A stretch of DNA of 8,666 nt, from assembly GCA_022448705.1 (NCBI GenBank), contig JAKUUF010000053.1:1-8666 (forward strand), read 5' to 3'. The position numbers and the translations under genes were made by a program. Below the pieces are notes generated by a model. It saw only the letters and a program-made list of their open reading frames with translations, was not told the origin of the DNA and did no database searches. Position 1 is the stretch's first letter. Each line of letters begins with the position of its first letter. The stretch is from SAR324 cluster bacterium (lineage in GTDB: Bacteria; SAR324; NAC60-12). Shown here piece by piece: positions 1 to 6,531 of the stretch.

Positions 1-773
1 CTCTAAAACAAAAAATACAGGCAAACGAGCGCATCCGTAAGGAACTTAGCAATGTTAAAAAGGCCGCCAGAGACAATGCAAAAAAATCTGCTCTGACGAT
101 TCCAAATCTTAAAGACTGTAAATATCATCTGGGTGATAAAAACGAAGCCTCGCAGGAAAGTACAGTTTTTATCACTGAGGGCGTGTCTGCCGGTGGAAGC
201 ATGATCAGTTCAAGAGATGTTTATACCCAGGCAGTTTTTTGCCTAAAGGGGAAACCGCTGAATTGTCACGGTCAGGGCAAAGAAGCTCTTTATAAAAATC
301 TTGAGCTGTATAACGTGATGAAAGCTCTTGGGATTGAGGATTCAATTGAGGATTTGCGCTACAACAAGGTTGTAATTGCAACGGATGCAGATGTGGACGG
401 CCTGCACATCCGCAATTTGCTGCTTACTTTCTTTCTGCAGTATTACGAACCGCTTGTTCTGCAGGGTCATATATACATTCTGGAAACACCGCTATTTCGT
501 GTGCGAAACCAGAAAAAAACACTTTACTGCTACAGTGAGAATGAAAAAAACGAAGCTTTTCAAAAATTACAAAATGGGGCTCATTGTGAAATAACCCGCT
601 TTAAGGGGCTTGGTGAAATATCGCCGAAAGAATTTGGTCAGTTTATCGGGGCCAACATGCGCGCCGTTCCGGTTGGTGTTGAACATAGCCATGAAATACC
701 AGATTTGCTGAACTTTTACATGGGGAGTAATACCTCGGACCGTCGGCAGTATATCATGGAAAATCTTGTTTAA
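1..773 (+). CDS. parE: DNA topoisomerase IV (type IIA) subunit B, C-terminal part, 5' end outside window
   Basis: This is the ATPase/TOPRIM subunit of a type IIA topoisomerase, which with its A subunit passes one DNA duplex through another to decatenate or relax the chromosome. The frame is open from base 3, so the start lies upstream; about 256 residues are visible, ending at TAA 771-773. The first ~55 residues match the linker leading into TOPRIM (VKKAARDNAKKSAL). The TOPRIM catalytic Glu is in TEGVSAGGS (Glu at visible residue 59) and the metal-binding DADVD is at 128-132. RFKGLGEISP near residue 200 is the conserved C-terminal core, and the end YIMENLV is typical. GKPLN, FRVRNQKKTLYCYS and FYMGSNT resemble ParE of Bacteroidetes, Chlamydiae and Verrucomicrobia rather than classical GyrB (family knowledge). 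TOPRIM reads EGVSAGGS where EGDSAGGS is usual. The A subunit does not follow; fliN does. GyrB is the main alternative. Confidence 0.9.
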   Translation, partial: LKQKIQANERIRKELSNVKKAARDNAKKSALTIPNLKDCKYHLGDKNEASQESTVFITEGVSAGGSMISSRDVYTQAVFCLKGKPLNCHGQGKEALYKNLELYNVMKALGIEDSIEDLRYNKVVIATDADVDGLHIRNLLLTFFLQYYEPLVLQGHIYILETPLFRVRNQKKTLYCYSENEKNEAFQKLQNGAHCEITRFKGLGEISPKEFGQFIGANMRAVPVGVEHSHEIPDLLNFYMGSNTSDRRQYIMENLV

Positions 774-802
774 TTCCCATACAATGTTCCAAACAGAGGC
801 AC

Positions 803-823
803 ATAATCTGCACATTATTTTTT
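803..823 (+). terminator. weak candidate terminator after parE
   Basis: A 5-bp inverted repeat ATAAT/ATTAT (803-807 and 814-818) with a 6-nt loop runs into a T tract ending at 823, 30 nt after the parE stop. The stem is only A-T pairs, so termination would be weak. The rest of the parE-fliN gap (774-918) shows no other convincing structure and no clear sigma70-type -35/-10 pair. Confidence 0.25.
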
Positions 824-905
824 AGAAGCTCTCAATCCGTAATGCCAAAATACTGGAGTACAATCATTATGATCTTCAATGGCAACCCCAATAAATCAAG
901 TATGC

Positions 906-911
906 AGAGGA
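906..911 (+). promoter_or_regulatory. ribosome binding site of fliN
   Basis: AGAGGA lies 7 nt before the ATG at 919. It is one of only two good Shine-Dalgarno matches in the window. It fixes the fliN start: the frame upstream is closed by TAA at 892-894 and there is no other ATG between. Confidence 0.7.
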
Positions 912-918
912 AATACAA

Positions 919-1218
919 ATGGTAGGATTTGATGCAGAGAATGATGATGCTATTTATCATTCTACCAAGTTTATTGAAGATGTACCTTTGCTGATAATTG
1001 CTGAAATTGGGCGAACCCAAATTTCTGTGCAAAAAGTACTTAATCTTAAGAAAGGCAACCTTGTAGAGTTTAATAAAATAGTAGGGGAACCAATGGATGT
1101 CGTTGTGGGAGGAAGGCTAATGGCTCGTGGAGAGATAGTAGTGGTTAATGAGCGTTACGGTGTACGGATTAGTGAGGTCACGCGTCCGGATGAAAAAATA
1201 GGAGAACGCCGCGAGTAA
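919..1218 (+). CDS. fliN: flagellar motor switch protein FliN (SpoA-domain protein)
   Basis: FliN is a cytoplasmic component of the flagellar C-ring, where with FliM and FliG it builds the switch that sets rotation direction and supports export. The 99-residue product is almost entirely one SpoA domain (about residues 24-92). It shows the family pattern: VPLLIIAEIGRTQISVQKVL, then GEPMDVVVGG, then ARGEIVVVNERYGVRISEV. The N-terminus before the domain is short, so this is a compact form; E. coli FliN is 137 aa. The start at 919 is supported by AGAGGA at 906-911. No other flagellar gene is in the window: parE lies upstream on the same strand and rpe converges from downstream, so it is either the edge of a flagellar locus or an isolated copy. 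The C-terminal domain of a type III secretion SctQ protein is the main alternative, since it shares the fold, but the GRT and RGEIVVV wording favours FliN. Confidence 0.87.
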   Translation: MVGFDAENDDAIYHSTKFIEDVPLLIIAEIGRTQISVQKVLNLKKGNLVEFNKIVGEPMDVVVGGRLMARGEIVVVNERYGVRISEVTRPDEKIGERRE

Positions 1219-1259
1219 AGCAAACTCCAGTGATCATTCCTCGTCCTAAATACAGTTGA

Positions 1260-1320
1260 ATATCCCTTATTTAAGGAAAATGTTTTCGCCTTTTAAATTC
1301 CAGAAATTAAGAAGGGATAT
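1260..1320. terminator. nested stem-loop in the convergent fliN/rpe gap, probable bidirectional terminator
   Basis: The outer arms are a perfect 9-bp inverted repeat, ATATCCCTT (1260-1268) and AAGGGATAT (1312-1320). Inside, ATTTAAGG (1269-1276) pairs with CCTT-TT-AAAT (1289-1298, two bases bulged), closing an A/T-rich loop that can itself pair AAA with TTT. On the + strand the inner hairpin is interrupted by CCTTTTAAATT, a modest T-rich stretch. The structure begins 4 nt after the rpe stop and 41 nt after the fliN stop, so it can serve either transcript. No long T run follows the outer stem in either direction, so factor-independent termination is plausible but not certain. Confidence 0.5.
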
Positions 1321-1324
1321 GAAT

Positions 1325-1993
1325 TCAGGAAGTTTTTATCTTTTCACGAAGAGCTGATACATTTTCTGCAACACTGCTTTTGTCGTTGAAAATTGCAGAA
1401 CCGGCAACAAAGGCGTTTGCGCCCGCACTAATAACTTCTTTTACTGTGTCCACGTTGACACCCCCATCCACTTCTAAATCCGCTGATGAACCGCAATTGT
1501 CAAGCATTCCGCGAACCTTACGGATTTTGCTTGTACATGAATGAATATAAGACTGTCCACCGAATCCTGGGTTGACTGACATAACCAGCACAAGATCAAC
1601 TTCACAGATGATTTCATCTAAAGTACTGACAGAGGTAGAAGGGTTGATACTTACACCGGCCCTTATACCTAAATCATGTATCTGCTGAATAGTGCTGTGC
1701 AAGTGTGGGGTTGCTTCCTGGTGGACTGTAATTATATCAGCTCCTGCTTTACTGAAATCTTCTATATAGAGTTCAGGGTTCTCAATCATTAAGTGCACAT
1801 CGAGTGGCAGCTTTGTAACAGGACGCAAAGCTTTAACAATCATTGGACCGATTGTAATGTTCGGAACAAAATGACCGTCCATCACATCTACATGGATATA
1901 ATCAACTCCCGCCTCTTCAGCTTCACGAACCTGCTCAGCAAGACGTGTAAAATCTGCAGACAAAATTGATGGAGAAATCTTTATCTGATTCAT
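1325..1993 (-). CDS. rpe: ribulose-phosphate 3-epimerase
   Basis: This enzyme interconverts D-ribulose 5-phosphate and D-xylulose 5-phosphate in the cytoplasmic non-oxidative pentose phosphate pathway (and in the Calvin cycle where present). The 222-residue TIM-barrel protein has the usual length and the family signatures: ISPSILSADF at the N-terminus, HVDVMDGHFVPN (metal ligands His34 and Asp36), DVHLMIENP (His67), VMSVNPGFGGQ (137-147) and EVDGGV with the second catalytic acid Asp176. All key residues are present. The ATG at 1993-1991 lies only 5 nt after the tkt stop codon and has no Shine-Dalgarno match, so translation is probably coupled to transketolase. Its product xylulose 5-phosphate is the ketol donor for that neighbour. 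It is the last gene of its unit, followed by the stem-loop at 1260-1320. Confidence 0.97.
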   Translation of the reverse strand: MNQIKISPSILSADFTRLAEQVREAEEAGVDYIHVDVMDGHFVPNITIGPMIVKALRPVTKLPLDVHLMIENPELYIEDFSKAGADIITVHQEATPHLHSTIQQIHDLGIRAGVSINPSTSVSTLDEIICEVDLVLVMSVNPGFGGQSYIHSCTSKIRKVRGMLDNCGSSADLEVDGGVNVDTVKEVISAGANAFVAGSAIFNDKSSVAENVSALREKIKTS

Positions 1994-1998
1994 TTGAC

Positions 1999-3987
1999 TT
2001 AATTCATTGAAAGGACTTCCTTTGCTGCAGCTTTTACCTTTTCCACCGTGATTCCAAAATGCTGAAAAAGATCATTCCCCGGAGCGGATGCTCCAAAAGT
2101 GCTCATGCCCACAAACTTTCCGTCAATTCCTAAATATTTGCCCCAACTCTGTTCAACAGCTGCCTCAACAACTACAACAGGAACCCCAGGCTGCAGTACC
2201 TTGTTCCTGTATTCCAGATTTTGTGCTTCAAAGATTTCCATACAAGGCATGGAAACAACAGCGGCATTAATCCCTTCCTGCATCAGCAGATTTCCTGCTT
2301 CAAGGGCTAAAGCCACCTCAGAACCGGTTGCAAGCAATGTAATATCACGCTGTGAATCTGTATCAGACAAAACATATCCGCCATTAGCACTTAAATTCTG
2401 TTCGGTATGATCCTTTCTCAGACACGGCAGCCCCTGACGCGAAAGTGAAATAACCGATGGTGTTGATTTTGTTGTAAGCGCGGTGGCCCAGCATTCTGCT
2501 GTTTCAACAATATCACAGGGTCTGTAGACATTTAAGTTGGGAATGGCTCTCAAGCTTGCCAGATGCTCCACAGGCTGGTGTGTGGGACCGTCTTCTCCCA
2601 GGCCGATTGAATCATGAGTCATCACATAAATAACACGCTGTTCCATCAGGGCCGATAGTCTTATTGAAGGTCTGCAGTAATCGGTAAAAATCAAAAAAGT
2701 ACCCCCATAAGGAATGAAACCTCCATGAAGTGCAATGCCGTTCATGGCTGCAGCCATTCCATGTTCCCTGACTCCATAGTGAATGTAGCTTCCTCCAAAT
2801 TCTCCTGGAACTATTGTTTTTTGTGATTTAGCTTTTGTCAGATTTGATCCGGTCAAGTCTGCCGAACCGCCAGCCAATTCCGGAATAACCTCGGTCAGAA
2901 CATTCAAAGTTTCCTGACTCGCTTTACGTGAAGCCATTTTTGTCTTCTCTTCCGTATGCTTTCGTTTGAATTCCAGAAGCGGATCTTCCCATTTCTGTGG
3001 CAATGTCCCGGACATAACACGTTCAAATTCATCTTTTTGCCCTGACTCGTTCAAACGATTTTTCCATGCTTCAACTTTTTCAGTATGCATTGCGCCGATT
3101 CTACGCCAAGCGCTTGTAACTGCCTGAGGAATTTCGAAAGGAGGATGTGGCCATTTCAGACTTTCACGTGTGGCAGCAATTTCATCTTCACCAAGCGGTG
3201 CCCCATGTGTTGCTGCAGTCCCAGCTTTATTTGGAGAACCAAAACCTATGGTTGTTTTGCAGGCAATAAATGACGGCTTGTCTTGCGTTTCCCTTGCCTG
3301 CTTAATGGCTTGCTCAATTGCATCCGGATCATGTCCATCGCATTCAGAAACATGCCAGCCACAAGCTTCAAAACGCATGAGTTGATTGTCATTGACAGCA
3401 AGTTGTGTTGAACCGTCTATGGAAATTCCATTATCGTCAAAAACAACGATAAGTTTACCCAGACGCAAATGTCCCGCGAAAGATGCTGCTTCGTGACTGA
3501 CCCCTTCCATCAGGCACCCGTCTCCTGCAATCACATAAGTGTAGTGATCTACGATCTCACTGCCGAATCTTTCTGAGAGCATGCGCTCAGCCAGTGCCAT
3601 TCCTGAAGCATTCGCCAGTCCTTGCCCAAGAGGTCCTGTTGTAGTTTCAATACCTGCACCATGACCGAACTCTGGATGACCTGCAGTACGAGATCCCAGT
3701 TGTCGAAAATTTTTAATTTCATTAATTGGGAAATCCTTGTAGCCGGTCAGGTGAAGCAGAGAGTATAGAAGCATGGACCCGTGTCCTGCAGATAATATCA
3801 AACGGTCCCTGTCCGGCCAGTCGGGATTGCTCGCACTGAAATTCATGAACCTTGATAACAGAACAGTAGCCACATCTGCCATTCCCATCGGCATGCCGGG
3901 ATGTCCTGAATTAGCTTTCTGAACTGCATCTGCAGATAAAAAGCGTATAGCGTTTGCCATTTCCTGATGGCTAGGTGAAGAAGTCAT
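1999..3987 (-). CDS. tkt: transketolase
   Basis: Transketolase is a thiamine diphosphate and divalent-metal enzyme that moves two-carbon ketol units, for example from xylulose 5-phosphate to ribose 5-phosphate. The 662-residue protein matches the usual length (E. coli TktA 663). N-terminal ThDP-binding domain: SGHPG with His29, GHGSML with His69, and GDGCLMEG at 155-162 for cofactor and metal binding. The middle domain has YGVREHGMA with the catalytic Glu, and DSIGLGEDGPTHQPVEHL. The C-terminal domain carries LLATGSEV. I chose ATG 3987 because MTSSPSHQEMANAIRFLSADAVQ aligns with the E. coli N-terminus. A TTG at 4014 would add 9 unlikely residues, and ATG 3960 has AGGA too close. No good Shine-Dalgarno precedes 3987. 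It sits 49 nt after the aminotransferase and 5 nt before rpe, indicating one operon. Confidence 0.97.
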   Translation of the reverse strand: MTSSPSHQEMANAIRFLSADAVQKANSGHPGMPMGMADVATVLLSRFMNFSASNPDWPDRDRLILSAGHGSMLLYSLLHLTGYKDFPINEIKNFRQLGSRTAGHPEFGHGAGIETTTGPLGQGLANASGMALAERMLSERFGSEIVDHYTYVIAGDGCLMEGVSHEAASFAGHLRLGKLIVVFDDNGISIDGSTQLAVNDNQLMRFEACGWHVSECDGHDPDAIEQAIKQARETQDKPSFIACKTTIGFGSPNKAGTAATHGAPLGEDEIAATRESLKWPHPPFEIPQAVTSAWRRIGAMHTEKVEAWKNRLNESGQKDEFERVMSGTLPQKWEDPLLEFKRKHTEEKTKMASRKASQETLNVLTEVIPELAGGSADLTGSNLTKAKSQKTIVPGEFGGSYIHYGVREHGMAAAMNGIALHGGFIPYGGTFLIFTDYCRPSIRLSALMEQRVIYVMTHDSIGLGEDGPTHQPVEHLASLRAIPNLNVYRPCDIVETAECWATALTTKSTPSVISLSRQGLPCLRKDHTEQNLSANGGYVLSDTDSQRDITLLATGSEVALALEAGNLLMQEGINAAVVSMPCMEIFEAQNLEYRNKVLQPGVPVVVVEAAVEQSWGKYLGIDGKFVGMSTFGASAPGNDLFQHFGITVEKVKAAAKEVLSMN

Positions 3988-4036
3988 TCTTTGTATATAT
4001 TCAAATAAACACAATTAAATAGGTATGATCGTAAGT

Positions 4037-5224
4037 CTATTTTAAACCATAAAATTCTGCTAAACGCTCAAACCCTGGACGAGAATTATCGATGGTATCA
4101 GGATCACAGCAAAGTGAAATACGAAAATGACCAGGTCCTCCAAAACCTGAACCTGGAACAAGCAATATATTTTCCTGCTGTGCCTTTTTAACAAAGGCAA
4201 CGTCATCAGGATCTGGAGATTTAGGGAAAACATAAAAAGCCCCCTGAGGATTTACTGCTTCAAATCCCAACTCCTTGAGCATTGACAAAAACTTGTCACG
4301 CAATTTCTGATAGACAGAAACATCAACACGTGCATTTCCGAGCAGGGGTAATATTTTCTGCATCATTGCAGGTGCATTCACGAAACCAAGAATACGGTTG
4401 CACAGAACGAGCGCTTCACGCAGTTCCTGCCGTTCTGAAACTTCAGGATGAACTGCAATGTATCCAATTCTCTCCCCGGGAAGTCCTAAATCCTTGGAAT
4501 GCGAATTAACTAATATGGAATTTGGATAGCTCAGAAAAGCATTGCAGTTGGTTAAACCATCAAAAACCAGGTAGCGATAAATATCATCTGAGACAAGATA
4601 AACAGGGTGACCGAATTCTTTCTCTTTAGCAAGCAGCAGCTGGCCCAGTGCATCTAATGTCTGCTGTGAATAAACTGCGCCTGTAGGATTATTAGGACTG
4701 TTGATTAAAACAATTTTTGTCTTTTCGTTCAGCTTCTCTTCGATTGAATTCAGGTCCGGTTGAAACTCAGAAGTGGTGCTGGCTGTTGTTAGCAAACCTC
4801 CATGATTTCGTGCATATGCTCCATATTCTACAAAATAAGGTGCCAATGTCAGCACCTCATCTCCAGGCTCAAGGAGGGCTTTAAATACCACATTCAGGCC
4901 TCCACCGGCACCAACACACATTACTACATCCTCACTTTCAAAAGGATAGCCTGTCTCATGACGCATTATGCCGGCAACGTATTCACATGTTTCAGGAAAT
5001 CCCGCGTTCGGCATATAGCGGTGCATTCCACTTTGAGGATTATTTAGCAGATTGAGGAGTTCAATATGCACTTCTTGAGGTGGTTCAAGGATTGGATTGC
5101 CAAGAGAAAAATCAAATACATTTTCTGCCCCGTGCAAGGCCTTGAGACGTGCGCCTTCCTCAAACATTTGTCTGATCCAGGAACCTTTCTGCATGATTTC
5201 TCTAATTGAATGCGAAATGGTCAT
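4037..5224 (-). CDS. class I/II PLP-dependent aminotransferase, substrate unknown
   Basis: This is a 395-residue fold-type I aminotransferase of the aspartate aminotransferase superfamily (COG0436-like), a cytoplasmic enzyme that moves amino groups between an amino acid and a 2-oxo acid through pyridoxal phosphate. Features in order: SLGNP (40-44) near the N-terminus; MHRYMPNAGFPE (67-78); GAGGGLNVVFKALLEPGDEV for phosphate binding (105-124); NSPNNPTG with Asn179; SDDIY with Asp213 and Tyr216; the Schiff-base Lys244 in SHSKDLGLPGERIGY; GAFYVFP; and the carboxylate-binding Arg368 in HFRISL. Every catalytic residue is in place. Substrate specificity cannot be read from these motifs; aspartate, alanine or aromatic amino acids are all possible, so I give no symbol. 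The ATG at 5224-5222 has no clear Shine-Dalgarno. It heads a probable operon with tkt and rpe after the dnaJ terminator. Confidence 0.93.
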   Translation of the reverse strand: MTISHSIREIMQKGSWIRQMFEEGARLKALHGAENVFDFSLGNPILEPPQEVHIELLNLLNNPQSGMHRYMPNAGFPETCEYVAGIMRHETGYPFESEDVVMCVGAGGGLNVVFKALLEPGDEVLTLAPYFVEYGAYARNHGGLLTTASTTSEFQPDLNSIEEKLNEKTKIVLINSPNNPTGAVYSQQTLDALGQLLLAKEKEFGHPVYLVSDDIYRYLVFDGLTNCNAFLSYPNSILVNSHSKDLGLPGERIGYIAVHPEVSERQELREALVLCNRILGFVNAPAMMQKILPLLGNARVDVSVYQKLRDKFLSMLKELGFEAVNPQGAFYVFPKSPDPDDVAFVKKAQQENILLVPGSGFGGPGHFRISLCCDPDTIDNSRPGFERLAEFYGLK

Positions 5225-5291
5225 TGGATTAATTCATAATTTGCAGCATGAACTGCTGATTAAAGGAGATGAATTAAATTGAAATGAAATT

Positions 5292-5325
5292 GAAGAAAAC
5301 TGACAGATTGTAAGTGTTTCTGTCA
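5292..5325 (-). terminator. candidate rho-independent terminator after dnaJ
   Basis: A perfect 7-bp inverted repeat TGACAGA/TCTGTCA (5301-5307 and 5319-5325) with an 11-nt loop begins 12 nt past the dnaJ stop. On the - strand it is followed by GTTTTCTTC, a T-rich tail. The stem has few G-C pairs and the loop is long, so strength is moderate. If real, it ends the grpE-dnaK-dnaJ unit and implies a separate promoter for the aminotransferase in 5225-5300, where I could not identify a convincing -35/-10 pair. Confidence 0.55.
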
Positions 5326-5337
5326 TCAAGGAAGAAA

Positions 5338-6453
5338 TCAGGAAAATAGATTTTTGATGGATTCGACAAAGCTTTCCTGAATTGGATTGCTTTCCTGATC
5401 GCAGCAATCATCAAATTCTTTCAGCAAGTCCTTTTGACGTGCAGATAATTTAGTCGGAGTTTCCACCACAACCCGTACATGCAAATCCCCTCTTTGGCTG
5501 CTTCTTAATTGTGCAATGCCCTGGTTTTTCAATCGGAAGATTTTGTGAGTTTGTGTACCTGCTGGAATTTTTAGCCGGGCTTTCCCTTCCAAAGTTGGAA
5601 CTTCCAGGTCTGTTCCAAGAGTAGCCTGAGCAAAGCTTATGGGCACTTCACAATAGATGTCTGCGCCGTCTCTCTCAAAAAGTGAATGATCTTCTACTCT
5701 TAAAACTATGTAAAGATCACCGCTTGAACCTCCATTTGCGCCGTGCTCACCTTCTCCGGACAGTTTGATCCTGGAACCGGAATCAACCCCGGCGGGGATA
5801 TTTACTCTTATGCGCTTTGTATTGGATACACGGGTCCTCCCGTGACAAGTTTTGCAAGGTCTGGCAATTGTTTTACCGCGTCCGCTGCAGCTGCTGCATG
5901 TGGTGGCAACACTGAAGAACCCTTGCTGAACCCGTTGCTGCCCTGTTCCTCCGCATGATCCGCAAATTCTTATATCTTTTTCAGATTCTGCTCCAAGACC
6001 ACTGCATGCATCGCATGTTTCCATACGAGGAACATCAATTTCTTTTGAAGTGCCGAAAACAGCATCCTCAAAAGAAATTTCCATATTGTACTGGAGATCA
6101 GAACCCCTTTCACCACGACTGGACGGACCTGCTCCAGTACCACCAAAGAATTCACTGAAAATATCTCCAAAAACATCACCAAATCCGCCTGCACCTGCAC
6201 CACCAAATCCGCCCATGCCGCTGCCCATTCCTTCGGCAGCATGACCGAACTGATCATAGCGCGCACGTTTTTCCCTGTCTCCAAGCACCTCGAAAGCTTC
6301 TGAAGCTTCCTTGAATTTTTCTTCTGCTTTTTTATCTCCGGGATTGCGATCTGGATGATGCTTCATAGCGACCTTTCGGTACGCTTTTTTCAGTTCATCT
6401 TCTGAAGCGTTACGGGACACACCCAGCACTTCATAATAATCGCGTTTTGCCAT
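5338..6453 (-). CDS. dnaJ: chaperone protein DnaJ (Hsp40)
   Basis: DnaJ binds unfolded clients, delivers them to DnaK and stimulates DnaK's ATPase. The 371-residue protein is a full type I (class A) DnaJ. It has a J domain (1-70) with HPD at 33-35, a Gly/Phe-rich stretch (about 75-110), a zinc-binding domain with four CxxC repeats (starting at residues 147, 164, 186 and 200) and the C-terminal substrate-binding domains. All eight zinc cysteines are present. The fourth repeat reads CKTCHGRT, with Thr where the family usually has Gly. I chose ATG 6453 (MAKRDYYEVLGVS) because it matches the conserved DnaJ N-terminus; the frame continues to a TTG at 6489, which would add 12 unlikely residues. There is no Shine-Dalgarno before 6453; two small palindromes lie there instead. 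The gene lies 78 nt after dnaK and before a candidate terminator. Confidence 0.97.
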   Translation of the reverse strand: MAKRDYYEVLGVSRNASEDELKKAYRKVAMKHHPDRNPGDKKAEEKFKEASEAFEVLGDREKRARYDQFGHAAEGMGSGMGGFGGAGAGGFGDVFGDIFSEFFGGTGAGPSSRGERGSDLQYNMEISFEDAVFGTSKEIDVPRMETCDACSGLGAESEKDIRICGSCGGTGQQRVQQGFFSVATTCSSCSGRGKTIARPCKTCHGRTRVSNTKRIRVNIPAGVDSGSRIKLSGEGEHGANGGSSGDLYIVLRVEDHSLFERDGADIYCEVPISFAQATLGTDLEVPTLEGKARLKIPAGTQTHKIFRLKNQGIAQLRSSQRGDLHVRVVVETPTKLSARQKDLLKEFDDCCDQESNPIQESFVESIKNLFS

Positions 6454-6474
6454 GAATATTCGTAAAGCGCTTAC
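6454..6474 (-). promoter_or_regulatory. abutting palindromes at the dnaJ translation start
   Basis: Directly upstream of the dnaJ ATG lie the perfect palindrome GAATATTC (6454-6461) and, abutting it, GTAA-AGCGC-TTAC (6462-6474). They fill the place where a ribosome binding site would be expected, and none is visible. Whether they act in RNA structure or protein binding is unknown; short palindromes also occur by chance. Confidence 0.3.
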
Positions 6475-6531
6475 AGATTCACCGTGCAAGCATCTGCTGT
6501 ATCTTCTATTCTTACTTTAACTAAAAACTGT

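Noticed and set aside
859..873. TACAAT (859-864) and TATGAT (868-873) as possible -10 boxes for fliN
   Set aside because: Neither has a -35 match at 16-18 bp, and I see no flagellar sigma28-type motif.
567..1032. Two short - strand frames (82 and 66 residues) opposite parE and fliN
   Set aside because: They overlap genes with clear family motifs on the other strand and show no recognisable domain.
2088..3385. Several + strand frames of 60-103 residues opposite tkt
   Set aside because: All are shadows of the transketolase gene, with low-complexity or incoherent products.
5244..5258. Small inverted repeat CAGCA/TGCTG upstream of the aminotransferase
   Set aside because: A 5-bp stem of this kind is expected by chance, and nothing else marks it as an operator.
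5264..5312. + strand AAGGAG followed by a mini-frame of 9 codons starting with ATG near 5284
   Set aside because: Very short, antisense to the spacer between dnaJ and the aminotransferase, and more simply explained by chance.
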